A stretch of DNA of 64,000 nucleotides from Olivibacter jilunii (GCF_900607235.1 NZ_LR027852.1:186001-250000), one strand, 5' to 3'. Shown: positions 8,459-17,273, counted from the first letter of the stretch. The notes: generated by a model not told the origin, from the letters alone. Translations and numbers: made by a program.

Positions 8459-9640
8459 TTATGACAATCGTTCAATTACGAGTGCACTCGCACCGCCTCC
8501 GCCATTACAAATTCCTACAACGCCGAGGTCTCCGTCTTCCTGTCGCAGAACTGATAGCAGTGTTACCAAAATACGGGCACCGGAGGCACCCAGTGGGTGC
8601 CCGAGCGACACAGCACCTCCATAAATATTAACCTTTTCGGGATCAAGTTGAAGAAGCTGATTGTTTGCGATCGATACCACAGAAAAGGCTTCATTAATCT
8701 CATAATAATCAACTTCCTTTGCCGATACCCCGGCTCGTTCTAAAGCTAGTGGAATTGCCTGTGCCGGGGCGGTAGTAAACCATTCCGGATCTTGCTGTGC
8801 GTCCGCATAGCCTAAAATACGGGCCAGCGGTTTAACACCAAGCTGTTCGGCCTTTGCTTTGCTCATGAGCACCAGTGCCGCAGCGCCATCGTTTAGTGTA
8901 GAGGCATTGGCTGCCGTAACGGTGCCTTCCTTCTGAAAAACGGGTTTTAATGAAGGAATCTTGTCAAAAAAAACATTGTTTATTTCTTCATCGGTGTCAA
9001 TAGTTGTTGAATTTCCTTTTTTATCGGTTACCTCAAGAGGTATGATCTCCTGTTTGAACTTGCCATTCCGTTCAGCTTTTTGAGCTCGTTTATAAGAACT
9101 AATAGCATATTGATCCTGTTCTTCTCGGGAAATTTTACAAGAAGAAGCACATAATTCGGCCGCTGACCCCATATGGTAATCATTATACACATCCCACAGA
9201 CCATCTCTGATCAAGCCATCAATTGCCTGTTGATGGCCTAATCGATACCCTGTTCGAGCTTTATCTAGATAATAAGGTACATTGCTCATGCTCTCTGTAC
9301 CGCCGGCAATGATGATATCTTGATGACCTAAAGCTATGTTCTGAGCAGCGAGCATTACTGCTTTTGTTCCGGATGCACAGACTTTGTTGACCGTTGTTGC
9401 AGGAATATTTCCCAGTCCAGCCAATTTAATGACCTGGGTAGCCGGAGCCTGCCCTAGATTGGCTGATAATACATTACCGATATAAGCTTCCTGTATGTCG
9501 TCGGCTAATAGGGAGGCTCTTTTTACCGCTTCTTTTACGGCAAGTCCCCCCAATTGTGTAGCTGTAAAGCCGGCAAGACTGCCTCCGAAACTACCAATAG
9601 GCGTTCGAGCAGCAGAAACAATGTATACTTCGTTTGTCAT
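8459..9640 (-). CDS. acetyl-CoA C-acetyltransferase (thiolase)
   Basis: A 393-residue thiolase of normal length, catalysing reversible condensation of two acetyl-CoA to acetoacetyl-CoA or thiolytic cleavage of 3-ketoacyl-CoA. The acylated nucleophile is Cys88 in NKVCASGTKA; the other catalytic residues are His348 in GGAVSLGHPLGASG and Cys378 in GICNGGGGAS. The NEAFSVV motif (about 316-322) is also present. No beta-oxidation partner is adjacent, so whether it works in degradation or biosynthesis is open. It is the upstream member of a probable two-gene unit with the secreted protein that follows. Confidence 0.95.
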   Translation of the reverse strand: MTNEVYIVSAARTPIGSFGGSLAGFTATQLGGLAVKEAVKRASLLADDIQEAYIGNVLSANLGQAPATQVIKLAGLGNIPATTVNKVCASGTKAVMLAAQNIALGHQDIIIAGGTESMSNVPYYLDKARTGYRLGHQQAIDGLIRDGLWDVYNDYHMGSAAELCASSCKISREEQDQYAISSYKRAQKAERNGKFKQEIIPLEVTDKKGNSTTIDTDEEINNVFFDKIPSLKPVFQKEGTVTAANASTLNDGAAALVLMSKAKAEQLGVKPLARILGYADAQQDPEWFTTAPAQAIPLALERAGVSAKEVDYYEINEAFSVVSIANNQLLQLDPEKVNIYGGAVSLGHPLGASGARILVTLLSVLRQEDGDLGVVGICNGGGGASALVIERLS

Positions 9641-9690
9641 GTGGAATGTATTGGTTATGAAGACAAGATAGTCAAAATCTAAATTTTTTG

Positions 9691-9876
9691 CTAGTCATCC
9701 GAACTTTTATTGGTATCATTGGTTTTTCGCCGCATTTTTTTCCGCGTGCGGAGTGCTTCGTGTAATATATACTCGATTTGACCATTGGTGCTTCGAAATT
9801 CGTCGGCGGCCCAAGCTTCTAATTCTTTCAGCATATCCGAATTGATTCGTAAAGCAAATGCCTTTTTATCTCCCAT
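9691..9876 (-). CDS. small Arc-type ribbon-helix-helix protein
   Basis: The 61-residue protein starts MGDKKAFALRINSDML, a beta strand followed by helix-turn-helix of the Arc/MetJ ribbon-helix-helix fold (strand FALRINSD, helices LKELEAWAADEF and NGQIEYILHEALRTR), then a basic tail. Such proteins bind DNA as dimers using the paired strands. It follows the SPFH gene by 31 bases on the same strand. Small Arc-like proteins paired with SPFH genes recur in Bacteroidetes. A tandem palindrome upstream of the pair is a candidate target. Confidence 0.85.
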   Translation of the reverse strand: MGDKKAFALRINSDMLKELEAWAADEFRSTNGQIEYILHEALRTRKKMRRKTNDTNKSSDD

Positions 9877-9907
9877 AATACATCAGTTGGCGAATGTCTC
9901 GCTACTT

Positions 9908-10771
9908 TTAATTATAAAGTGTTCCGGTATTGACTACCGGAGAAACGCTCTTCTCTCCACATAATACAACCAGTAGATTGCTCACCATGGCTGCTTTACG
10001 TTCCTCATCAAGTTGCACGATATCTTTAGCAGATAATCTTTCCAATGCCATTTCAACCATTCCTACAGCGCCCTCTACGATTTGCTTTCGAGCAGCTACC
10101 ACTGCGGTAGCCTGTTGTCTTTGTAGCATGGCACTGGCTATTTCGGGCGCATAAGCCAAGTGTGTTATCCTTGCTTCGATAACGTCTATACCGGCCCTTT
10201 CCAGTCGTTCGTTAAGTTCTCTTTCGAGCATTTGGCTAACCTGTTGTGCGCCATCTTTTAGCGTGATAGTTGCCTCTTCGTCTTCAAAGTTATCATATGC
10301 AAATAAATTGGCCAAATGTCGTACTGCAGCTTCGCTTTGCACTTGAACGTACTGAATGTAATCGTCAACTGCAAATAACGCTTTTGCGGTATCTTTTACC
10401 ATCCATACTGTAACGGCTGCTATTTCTATCGGATTTCCCAATTTATCATTTACTTTCATTTTATGCCCGTTTAGGTTGCGCGCTTTTAGTGATACTCTCT
10501 TCCTGACCGCAAACGGATTGATCCAAAAGAAACCTTCCTTTTTCACTGTTCCGATATAATCTCCGAAGAGAATCAGCACGTTTGAGTCGTTCGGATTAAT
10601 AACCGTAAGACCTTTAAGGATTGCCAACGAAATCGGAATGCCAAGAGCAACCATCCAAGTGTTATTGTACACGCCGCCGGCAAAGATCGCAATTGCAATA
10701 ATCAAAAGCACAACAATAGCTATATAGCCTGATACCGCAGTAGTAGATTTTTCTTCTTTCATGATTTTCAT
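9908..10771 (-). CDS. SPFH (band 7/stomatin-prohibitin) membrane protein
   Basis: A 287-residue scaffold protein of the SPFH superfamily, anchored in the inner membrane and thought to organise membrane domains. The N-terminal 60 residues contain two hydrophobic segments ([20 protein letters not shown] and [17 protein letters not shown]). The band-7 domain follows, with [19 protein letters not shown] and the typical [12 protein letters not shown], then a helical region with [21 protein letters not shown]. The start is ATG 10771 or ATG 10762. It is the first gene of a pair with the Arc-like protein and has a tandem palindrome at 10781-10799 just upstream. Confidence 0.92.
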   Translation of the reverse strand: MKIMKEEKSTTAVSGYIAIVVLLIIAIAIFAGGVYNNTWMVALGIPISLAILKGLTVINPNDSNVLILFGDYIGTVKKEGFFWINPFAVRKRVSLKARNLNGHKMKVNDKLGNPIEIAAVTVWMVKDTAKALFAVDDYIQYVQVQSEAAVRHLANLFAYDNFEDEEATITLKDGAQQVSQMLERELNERLERAGIDVIEARITHLAYAPEIASAMLQRQQATAVVAARKQIVEGAVGMVEMALERLSAKDIVQLDEERKAAMVSNLLVVLCGEKSVSPVVNTGTLYN

Positions 10772-10780
10772 ATTTTATAA

Positions 10781-10799
10781 TGATATCACAATGATATCA
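10781..10799. promoter_or_regulatory. tandem TGATATCA palindromes upstream of the SPFH-RHH genes
   Basis: TGATATCA occurs at 10781-10788 and again at 10792-10799, two perfect 8-base palindromes one helical turn (11 bases) apart and 10 bases from the SPFH start. Ribbon-helix-helix repressors usually bind tandem sites at such spacing, so autoregulation by the Arc-like protein is a reasonable inference. Confidence 0.55.
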
Positions 10800-10959
10800 A
10801 AACAAAATGATAAAATCAAAAAAGAGCTCGCGTTAACAGGATAAAATATTCATAAGAATAGACCAAAAAAAACCTTCGTTAATATAAGTCTCTTGTTAAA
10901 TGTCTTGTGTTTGGCGCGCAAAATTTTATGGGCAACGCCCTATATAAAACAATTTTCTA

Positions 10960-10967
10960 TAAGTTTG
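10960..10967 (+). promoter_or_regulatory. -7 promoter box of the 7TM-HD gene
   Basis: TAAGTTTG matches TAnnTTTG and lies 31 bases upstream of the GTG start at 10999. No convincing -33 box is visible. Confidence 0.5.
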
Positions 10968-10998
10968 TATTAGGTTTTAAAGAAATCAAATCAAAAAA

Positions 10999-13089
10999 GT
11001 GTCAAAAAATAGAAGGACTCCATCTGTATATTCAAATAATCCGGCCGTTTTTAAATATGGGATGATGGTGCTCAGCGTCATCGTTATCTGCATATTTTTA
11101 CCAAAACAACCGCGGTTTAGGTTTGAGTACGAAAAGGGTAAAATATGGATGCACGAAGATTTAATCGCACCCTATAATTTTGCCATCCTTAAAACGCCGA
11201 ACGAGATAAGGGCAGATCGAGAACAAGTGCTTGAATCTGTATATCCCGTTTACGATAACCATACAGAAACCAAGGGGGAGGAGACTGAACGCTTTTTAGC
11301 TGAATTTGAAGGAAAGTGGAAGGGAAGTGGGCAGGAAGATCGGGAGATGGGGCTCTATAGTCAAACAGTCACGCAAATTTTAGCACATATTTATGATCGT
11401 GGAGTTATTGGACTGACTAAAAAGTTCCAAACAAAAGGAGAGCATTATAATTTTAATCTGGTAACGAATAATATAACGGAAAAAAAGAACACAGCGGAAG
11501 TATATACCAGAGAAACTGCCTTAGCCTATGCCAACAGTATCATCGATTCTAAAAGCAGTATAACTGAAAAAGATTGGTTAAAAAGCTTAGTAAGCGATTA
11601 TATACAGCCCAATTACGTTTACAATGAGCGTCTTACGGATAAACTGATTGCCGAGGCTATTAATAATATATCTACTACTCGGGGGATGGTTCAACGCGGA
11701 GAGTTGATAGTAGCAAACGGCAGTATGGTGAATAACGAAGTTTTTCAGAAGGTCGAATCGTTGCGAATGGCTTATGAAGAAGAAGCAAAGATAGGTGGGG
11801 ATAGAAATGTGGTGGTGATCGGGCAATTTCTAGTAGTAGGATTGGTTGTCACCTTGTTAATGGTTTTTCTTTATCTCTTTAGGATTGACGTATTTTCCAA
11901 TAATCGTCTATTGTCCTTAATTTTATTGGTGGTTACCGGAATGTTGATCGTTTTATCATGGTCCCTTAAATTAAAGCTGTCAAGTTTATACTACATTCCG
12001 TTCTGCATCGTGCCGATCATCGTTCGCATTTTATTTGACACGCGTTTGGCGCTCAATATTCATCTTCTCATGGTGTTGGTATCGGGTTTCTTTGTGCCTA
12101 ACAGTTTTGAATTTGCCTTTTTACAAGTAACTGCCGGGATGGTAAGTATATATAGCATTAAGACATTGATTAAAAGAGAGCAATTTCTGATTTCATCGGT
12201 GATTATTTTGCTTACCTATTTTGTAGCGTATCTTGGTATAATCTTAATCCGGGATGGTTCGATCGAAGATGTAGGTTATGCTTCGTTTGTTCCATTTATT
12301 GTCAGCGTTGGCTTGACCTTGTTAGCGTATCCGCTTATTTATGCATTTGAGCGACTATTTGGTATCACATCGGACGTAACCCTTATGGAGCTCACCAATA
12401 CCAATTCTTCCCTATTGCGTGAATTATCCTATAAGGCACCGGGTACTTTTCAACATTCATTACAAGTTGCCAATTTAGCCGAAGCGGCCATTTATAAAAT
12501 TGGCGGAAACGCCTTGTTGGTAAGAGCAGGTGCCCTCTATCACGACATAGGTAAAATGCAAAATCCGCAATATTTCATTGAAAATCAGACAAAGGGATAT
12601 AATCCCCACGATGGGCTAACCTTTGAGCAAAGTGCTCAGATCATTATTTCACACGTAAGTAAGGGCATCGATATGGCGCATAAACACCAACTGCCGGAGT
12701 CGATCATTAGCTTCATTCGGACACATCATGGAACTACCCGTACCGATTATTTCTATAATGCTTTTATTAAAGCGCATCCTGATAAAATCGTTGACGAGCA
12801 AGTTTTCCGTTACCCCGGGCCCATTCCTTTTTCAAAAGAAACTGCCGTTTTAATGATGGCTGATTCGGTAGAGGCGGCTTCCCGGAGTATTAAGGAGCCT
12901 GATGCAGAAAATATAAGTAACTTGGTCGATAAAATTATTGATGGTAAATTAGCGCAAGGACAGTTGCGAAACAGTAATATAACGCTACAGGAGGTAGAGG
13001 CCATTCGAGCCATATTTAAGCGAATGCTGATGAGTATTTACCATGTGCGGGTAGATTACGATGTGAAAAAGACTAGAGAAGTTGAATAA
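10999..13089 (+). CDS. 7TM-HD family phosphohydrolase (PgpH-like)
   Basis: A 696-residue membrane enzyme. After a cytosolic tail and one N-terminal helix (GMMVLSVIVICIFLP) there is a large extracytoplasmic 7TMR-HDED region (about 40-270), then seven hydrophobic helices (about 275-455), then a cytosolic HD domain. Metal-binding residues are visible as His486 in TFQHSLQVAN and His515-Asp516 in ALYHDIGKMQNP, followed by SHVSKG and RTHHGTT. The PgpH branch of this family hydrolyses cyclic di-AMP; that activity is inferred from the architecture. It starts with GTG at 10999; the next in-frame ATG would delete conserved residues before the first helix. Confidence 0.92.
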   Translation: MSKNRRTPSVYSNNPAVFKYGMMVLSVIVICIFLPKQPRFRFEYEKGKIWMHEDLIAPYNFAILKTPNEIRADREQVLESVYPVYDNHTETKGEETERFLAEFEGKWKGSGQEDREMGLYSQTVTQILAHIYDRGVIGLTKKFQTKGEHYNFNLVTNNITEKKNTAEVYTRETALAYANSIIDSKSSITEKDWLKSLVSDYIQPNYVYNERLTDKLIAEAINNISTTRGMVQRGELIVANGSMVNNEVFQKVESLRMAYEEEAKIGGDRNVVVIGQFLVVGLVVTLLMVFLYLFRIDVFSNNRLLSLILLVVTGMLIVLSWSLKLKLSSLYYIPFCIVPIIVRILFDTRLALNIHLLMVLVSGFFVPNSFEFAFLQVTAGMVSIYSIKTLIKREQFLISSVIILLTYFVAYLGIILIRDGSIEDVGYASFVPFIVSVGLTLLAYPLIYAFERLFGITSDVTLMELTNTNSSLLRELSYKAPGTFQHSLQVANLAEAAIYKIGGNALLVRAGALYHDIGKMQNPQYFIENQTKGYNPHDGLTFEQSAQIIISHVSKGIDMAHKHQLPESIISFIRTHHGTTRTDYFYNAFIKAHPDKIVDEQVFRYPGPIPFSKETAVLMMADSVEAASRSIKEPDAENISNLVDKIIDGKLAQGQLRNSNITLQEVEAIRAIFKRMLMSIYHVRVDYDVKKTREVE

Positions 13090-13129
13090 GTCGCTCGCAA
13101 GCAAACTTGGTAATAGCCATTAAACACAA

Positions 13130-13150
13130 AAACCCGACTTCATCGGGTTT
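13130..13150. terminator. bidirectional terminator hairpin between the HD gene and tRNA-Ser
   Basis: AAACCCGA (13130-13137) pairs with TCGGGTTT (13143-13150) around a five-base loop. On the minus strand it is followed by a T-rich run, so it would end the tRNA-Ser transcript; it can also serve the convergent HD gene. Confidence 0.75.
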
Positions 13151-13159
13151 GCTATTGTT

Positions 13160-13249
13160 TGGCGGTGAGGGCGGGATTCGAACCCGCGGTACCGTTTCCA
13201 GTACGACAGTTTAGCAAACTGTTCCTTTCGGCCTCTCAGGCACCTCACC
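13160..13249 (-). tRNA. tRNA-Ser (anticodon GCT)
   Basis: On the minus strand the gene begins GGTGAGG and ends CCTCACC plus discriminator G and an encoded CCA (13160-13162). The acceptor stem pairs perfectly. The anticodon arm ACAGT-TTGCTAA-ACTGT gives GCT (13213-13215), reading AGC/AGT serine codons. A long variable arm (GTACTGGAAACGGTAC region) fits a class II serine tRNA, and the T-arm GGGTTCGAATCCC is standard. Confidence 0.97.
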
Positions 13250-13495
13250 TCCCTTTTGGGATTGCAAACCTAATACAAAAAATTATTATTTCAAATTTTC
13301 TGAATACCAAATCCAAACATTTTTTTTATCAATATGCTATCATTTTGGAGGTCAAGCTGATAAAAAAGGAAAAAGGAATGGCGCCGTGCTTTCAAAGTCA
13401 GGGGGAAAGCACTTTACTATCGTCTGTTGATCATATCCGACAACCAACTTGTTTACTTAACCTACATTTCGGTATAAAATTTATAATACAATTCT

Positions 13496-13509
13496 ATTAG
13501 TTAACTAAT
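13496..13509. promoter_or_regulatory. 14-base palindrome upstream of the epimerase
   Basis: ATTAGTTAACTAAT is a perfect inverted repeat just upstream of the promoter of the epimerase gene. It resembles operator sites of small winged-helix regulators (MarR/HxlR type), but no such regulator is adjacent, so the binding protein is unknown. Confidence 0.45.
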
Positions 13510-13532
13510 TATATTGATAGAACGTTTCGCAG

Positions 13533-13540
13533 TAAATTTG
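13533..13540 (+). promoter_or_regulatory. -7 promoter box of the epimerase
   Basis: TAAATTTG matches TAnnTTTG, 20 bases upstream of the ATG at 13561. A TTG at 13514-13516 could be the -33 element with a 16-base spacer. Confidence 0.55.
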
Positions 13541-13560
13541 TTTGTATTAATAAAGTTATT

Positions 13561-14451
13561 ATGTCAATAAAGAAAATATTTATTACAGGTGCTACAGGCT
13601 ATATTGGAGGATCAATAGCTAAGTTATTAGTAGATAAGGGATATAAGGTTTCGGGGTTGGTAAGAAAGGAAAGCGACACAGAGAAGCTAAAAGAGCTTGG
13701 CATAAATCCCGTATTGGGCACGCTACAAGATGCACCGCTGTTAAGAGAAGAGAGTAAAAAAGCAGATGCAATTATCCATGCTGCCGATGCTGATGATCCT
13801 TATGTCATCGATACTTTTTTACAGGCGCTTAAAGGAACGGATAAAACATTTATCCATACTTCTGGATCCAGTATATTGGGAAATAAGGAAAATGGAGAAA
13901 AAAGTAACTTCATATACACAGAAGATATTCCGTTGGATGCGCGCTTTGAAAAGGTACATCGCGTAATTATCAACAATCATATTATTAAATCGGCACAACA
14001 AAGAATTCGTAGTATTGTGATTGTACCAACTATGATCTATGGAGAGGGGTTGGGGCTAAAGAAAGAAAGTATACAGATCCCCATGTTGCTAAAGTTATCA
14101 AAAGAAAGAGGTGCCGGCGTTCACATTGAAAGTGGCGAGAATATTTGGTCTAATGTACATATTGAGGATTTGGCAGAACTTTATCTGAAAGTGCTTGAAA
14201 AAGCAAAAGCAGGCTCTTACTTCTATGCAGAAAATGGAGAGTCCTCATTGCGAGATATTGCGCTTTCTATTAGTAAGAGAATAGGTAGGGAGGGGCAGCT
14301 GAGTTCTATTAGTATAGATGAAGCTGTATCCCACTTTGGATCAGAAGGCGCTTACTTCGCGTTAGGATCAAATAGTAGATGCAGTTCCGATAAAGCTAGA
14401 CAGTTATTGGGATGGACGCCAAACTATTCTTCGATACACGATTTTATTTAA
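13561..14451 (+). CDS. NAD(P)-dependent epimerase/dehydratase family protein
   Basis: A 296-residue extended short-chain dehydrogenase. The N-terminal nucleotide-binding loop is ITGATGYIGGSIAKLL (about 8-23), followed by an NmrA/WcaG-like fold with HAADADDPYVID and the SGSS substrate loop. The classical YxxxK catalytic motif is not obvious; VIVPTMIYGEG occupies the usual post-catalytic position. This suggests an atypical SDR or a reductase acting on small carbonyls. It is monocistronic, followed by tRNA-Val, and has a palindrome in its promoter region that implies inducible control. Confidence 0.88.
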   Translation: MSIKKIFITGATGYIGGSIAKLLVDKGYKVSGLVRKESDTEKLKELGINPVLGTLQDAPLLREESKKADAIIHAADADDPYVIDTFLQALKGTDKTFIHTSGSSILGNKENGEKSNFIYTEDIPLDARFEKVHRVIINNHIIKSAQQRIRSIVIVPTMIYGEGLGLKKESIQIPMLLKLSKERGAGVHIESGENIWSNVHIEDLAELYLKVLEKAKAGSYFYAENGESSLRDIALSISKRIGREGQLSSISIDEAVSHFGSEGAYFALGSNSRCSSDKARQLLGWTPNYSSIHDFI

Positions 14452-14533
14452 AGGTTGAATGGGCTATTTTCTTCATTATTGTACAAAATGATTTGGTATC
14501 ATCAGTAAATAAATTATTTTTGTGGCACATTCA

Positions 14534-14608
14534 GGGAAATTAGCTCAGTTGGTTCAGAGCACTGCCTCGACAAGGCAGGGGTCACAGGTTCGAGCCCTGT
14601 ATTTCCCA
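14534..14608 (+). tRNA. tRNA-Val (anticodon GAC)
   Basis: The acceptor arms GGGAAAT (14534-14540) and ATTTCCC (14601-14607) pair perfectly, with discriminator A at 14608 and no encoded CCA. The D-arm TTAGCTCAGTTGGTTCAGAGC, split over two lines of sequence, is normal. The anticodon loop TCGACAA gives GAC (14569-14571), reading GTC/GTT valine codons. The T-arm is CAGGTTCGAGCCCTG. Confidence 0.96.
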
Positions 14609-14774
14609 CTTATTATTATTTATCGTTCTCTTCTTTGTATCCTTCTTTCACTGAAAGTTATTGAACACATTTTTTGACTGCTATGCATGAATATGTTTTT
14701 TGCGATAGACTAGAAAAAGTGCTTTAATAAATGTTAAATAGACATCAAAAATAGTCGTTTCTATAAATTTAGCC

Positions 14775-14782
14775 TACCTTTG
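14775..14782 (+). promoter_or_regulatory. -7 promoter box of the GH28 gene
   Basis: TACCTTTG matches TAnnTTTG. An in-frame TTG at 14780 lies inside this box, which argues that translation starts at ATG 14801 instead. Confidence 0.6.
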
Positions 14783-14800
14783 TGGCAACTAATCAAGAGA

Positions 14801-16153
14801 ATGCATATGGATATAAGCCTTTCCCCAATTTATAAAAGCCTTTCGTTCGTTTTATTTTTATTAGCTCCCTTTATCGCTTTGGCCCAAGATACAGAAGGGA
14901 ATCTCTTTCCTGATGGAACAAAAATTCCTAAATGGTTTTCTGATACTTCCAAGGTTCCGTTAGAAAAGTTGGGAAAGCCCTATGTGATCACAGATTTTGG
15001 TGTTTCTGCGGATAGCACGATTGTACAAACGAAAGCTATTCAGCAGGTGATAGATCGAGCAGCAGAAAACGGTGGCGGTGTTATTATAGTCCCTAAAGGA
15101 ACGTTCATGAGCGGTGCTTTGTTCTTTAAGCCTAAAACCCATCTGTATGTTGCTGATCGTGCTGTTTTAAAAGGCTCTGATAATATTGCCGATTACCCTA
15201 AGATTCCCTCAAGAATGGAAGGACAAAACCTCGATTATTTCGCAGCGTTGATCAACGCTTATGGAGTAAACGGCTTTACTATATCCGGAAATGGGGTGAT
15301 TGATGGGAATGGACTTAGGTATTGGGAAGCATTTTGGAAAAGAAGGGAAGAAAATCCAAAATGTACTAATTTAGAAGTTTCACGGCCTAGATTGGTATTT
15401 ATTTGGAAGTGCAATGATGTGCAGGTACAAGATGTCAAACTGAGAAACGCCGGTTTTTGGAGCAGCCATTATTATCAATGCCATAATGTTAAAATTTTAA
15501 ATGTACGTATTACTTCTCCGCATGCGCCGGTCAAAGCACCAAGTACGGATGCCATTGATTTAGATGTTTGCACCAATGTGCTAGTCAAAGGGTGTTATTT
15601 GTCGGTTAACGATGATGCCATTGCGCTGAAAGGAGGGAAGGGGCCTTGGGCTGATCGCGATCCCGGTAATGGCGGAAACTACAATATCCTTATTGAAGAT
15701 TGCGAATTCGGTTTTTGCCACGCTGCTTTAACTTGTGGAAGTGAAGCTATTCACAATAAAAATATCCTGATGCGGAATTGCAGCGTGAACGATGCTAAAA
15801 GACTGTTATGGTTGAAAATGCGACCGGATACACCGCAAAAATACGAATTTGTGACAGTGGAGAATATAAAGGGAAATGCTTATAGTCTGATTTATGTAAA
15901 GCCTTGGACGCAGTTCTTCGATCTGCAAGGTAGAAAGGATGTACCGCTGTCATATTCGGAAAATATTACCTTACGGAATATAAATTTGACTTGTGAGGTC
16001 TTTTTTGATATAGACGTAAATGAATACGATAAATTATCAAAGTTTACCTTTGAACATCTCAATATCACAGCGAAGAATGCGAGCTATAACAAGGGCTTGG
16101 TTCAAGATCTTTCCTTAATCGATGTGAAAGTAAACGGGCAGACGATACGTTAA
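14801..16153 (+). CDS. secreted glycoside hydrolase family 28 (polygalacturonase-like)
   Basis: A 450-residue right-handed beta-helix enzyme of the pectin-cleaving GH28 family. A signal peptide (SLSFVLFLLAPFIALAQD) precedes the pectate-lyase-like N-terminal region TDFGVSADSTIVQTKAIQQV. The family's catalytic motifs are present: STDAIDLD, NDDAIALKGG with the paired acids, CGSEAIHN where the usual histidine motif lies, and LKMRP at the RIK position. Target is inferred as galacturonan or a related pectin. It is isolated from other carbohydrate genes, with no SusC/D pair beside it. ATG 14807 is an alternative start. Confidence 0.9.
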   Translation: MHMDISLSPIYKSLSFVLFLLAPFIALAQDTEGNLFPDGTKIPKWFSDTSKVPLEKLGKPYVITDFGVSADSTIVQTKAIQQVIDRAAENGGGVIIVPKGTFMSGALFFKPKTHLYVADRAVLKGSDNIADYPKIPSRMEGQNLDYFAALINAYGVNGFTISGNGVIDGNGLRYWEAFWKRREENPKCTNLEVSRPRLVFIWKCNDVQVQDVKLRNAGFWSSHYYQCHNVKILNVRITSPHAPVKAPSTDAIDLDVCTNVLVKGCYLSVNDDAIALKGGKGPWADRDPGNGGNYNILIEDCEFGFCHAALTCGSEAIHNKNILMRNCSVNDAKRLLWLKMRPDTPQKYEFVTVENIKGNAYSLIYVKPWTQFFDLQGRKDVPLSYSENITLRNINLTCEVFFDIDVNEYDKLSKFTFEHLNITAKNASYNKGLVQDLSLIDVKVNGQTIR

Positions 16154-16281
16154 TAGATAGTAGAGAAATTTAACCTTGCTAATAATGCCGGGGACTTGGG
16201 TGCGTCCAAGTGGGATGTATTTTAATACAACACCATAACGTGTAGTAAAGCAAAATCTCTGCTAATTAATGCTTATTTATA

Positions 16282-16311
16282 TTGGATATTTCAAAGACTT
16301 TTGTAACTTTG
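16282..16311 (+). promoter_or_regulatory. promoter of the membrane protein/winged-helix regulator pair
   Basis: TTGG at 16282-16285 and TAACTTTG at 16304-16311 fit the Bacteroidetes -33 and -7 elements with an 18-base gap. The predicted transcript would begin near 16317, at the AAAGTACTTT palindrome. Confidence 0.65.
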
Positions 16312-16317
16312 TAATTC

Positions 16318-16327
16318 AAAGTACTTT
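16318..16327. promoter_or_regulatory. AAAGTACTTT operator candidate, copy 1
   Basis: This perfect 10-base palindrome lies between the promoter and the ATG at 16329. The same sequence with shared flanks (CAAAGTACTTTTA, 13 bases) recurs at 17274-17283 upstream of creD. A winged-helix regulator is encoded between the two copies, so binding and autoregulation are likely. Confidence 0.65.
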
Positions 16328-16328
16328 T

Positions 16329-16955
16329 ATGAAGGAAAAAGACCTGATGGCGGAATTAAGCTCCATCCGCAGCTTAATGGAACGTTCTGCCAAATTTATA
16401 TCGCTCCATGGTTTATCCGGTGTGCTAGCGGGCATTTACGCGCTTATCGGTGCATATATCGGATACCGATTAGTTTATCGGACCGATAACGGCATGACTT
16501 ATGACAATTATTCCCTACACGATCAGGAAACTATTAGCAAGCTTGTGGTAGTCGCCGTCTTGGTACTCATACTGTCAATTACCACCGCGGTCGTATTGAG
16601 CGCACGAAAAGCGCAACAACGTCATCAGAAGATCTGGAATACGGCAAGTAAGGCCTTATTGCTCAACGCAGGCATACCTTTATTAACGGGGGGGCTATTA
16701 ATTCTGATTTTATTATATCGAGGCTATTTCGGAGTGATCGCGCCAGCTTGTCTTATTTTCTACGGCTTGGCATTGATTTCCGGTAGCCATTATACATTTA
16801 ACGATGTGAAATGGTTGGGTATACTGCAAGTGATTTTAGGTCTTTTTGCAGCAATGATGCCTGGATATGGGTTATTATTCTGGGCAGGTGGCTTTGGGGT
16901 CCTTCATATAATTTATGGTTCGGTAATGTATGCTAAATACGATAGGGCAGAATAG
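16329..16955 (+). CDS. membrane protein of unknown function beside a winged-helix regulator
   Basis: The 208-residue product starts at ATG 16329; an upstream in-frame ATG at 16269 precedes the promoter and is rejected. After a short soluble helix (LMAELSSIRSLMERSAKFISL) come about six hydrophobic segments, including SGVLAGIYALIGAYIGYRLV, VVVAVLVLILSITTAVVL and LLLNAGIPLLTGGLLILILL. No catalytic motif is seen. Its stop overlaps the start of the regulator gene by one base (TAGTG), indicating translational coupling. Members of this type commonly sit in CreD clusters in Bacteroidetes. Confidence 0.85.
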   Translation: MKEKDLMAELSSIRSLMERSAKFISLHGLSGVLAGIYALIGAYIGYRLVYRTDNGMTYDNYSLHDQETISKLVVVAVLVLILSITTAVVLSARKAQQRHQKIWNTASKALLLNAGIPLLTGGLLILILLYRGYFGVIAPACLIFYGLALISGSHYTFNDVKWLGILQVILGLFAAMMPGYGLLFWAGGFGVLHIIYGSVMYAKYDRAE

Positions 16956-17245
16956 TGTTAGAACAATTTAATAAAGCATTTGAAAGTCGTATACGCTTGC
17001 AGATCATGAGCGTATTAGCAGCAAATGAAAGTTACGACTTTAGTTCGCTCAAAGACTTATTAGAAGTAACAGATGGTAATCTTGCTTCGCATTTAAAGGC
17101 GTTGGAAAAGGAAGAATACATATCCGTTAATAAAAGCTTTATTGGGCGCAAACCCAATACTCGTTATGAGGCAACGCAAAAAGGGATAGAAGCCTTTAAA
17201 AAGCATCTGGAATCACTGGAAAAGCTTATTAAACAACAAAAATAA
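16955..17245 (+). CDS. winged-helix transcriptional regulator
   Basis: A 96-residue single-domain regulator starting with GTG at 16955, coupled to the gene before it. The core RIRLQIMSVLAANESYDFSSLKDLL leads to the recognition helix region TDGNLASHLKALEKEEYISVNKSF and the wing GRKPNTRYEATQKG, typical of the ArsR/MarR-like fold that responds to ligand or stress and represses transcription. It has no metal-binding cysteines. Two AAAGTACTTT palindromes flank the gene pair, so it probably controls its own operon and creD. Confidence 0.92.
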   Translation: MLEQFNKAFESRIRLQIMSVLAANESYDFSSLKDLLEVTDGNLASHLKALEKEEYISVNKSFIGRKPNTRYEATQKGIEAFKKHLESLEKLIKQQK

Positions 17246-17273
17246 TTTTTTTATCTATTCACTTTGAAACACA

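Larger units (their letters stand above)
13250..13560. other. spacer between tRNA-Ser and the epimerase gene
   Basis: This 311-base A/T-rich stretch holds no gene that I can support. The visible elements are a palindrome at 13496-13509 and a promoter box at 13533-13540, both pointing to control of the epimerase gene downstream. The rest shows no repeat, hairpin or RNA that I recognise. Confidence 0.6.

Noticed and set aside
13159-13500. Open frame with an AGFEPAVPFP start
   Set aside because: It reads through the minus-strand tRNA-Ser gene on the plus strand; this peptide is a common artefact of such tRNAs.
16194-16211. Six-pair hairpin after the GH28 gene
   Set aside because: Too short and without a T-run to call as a terminator.
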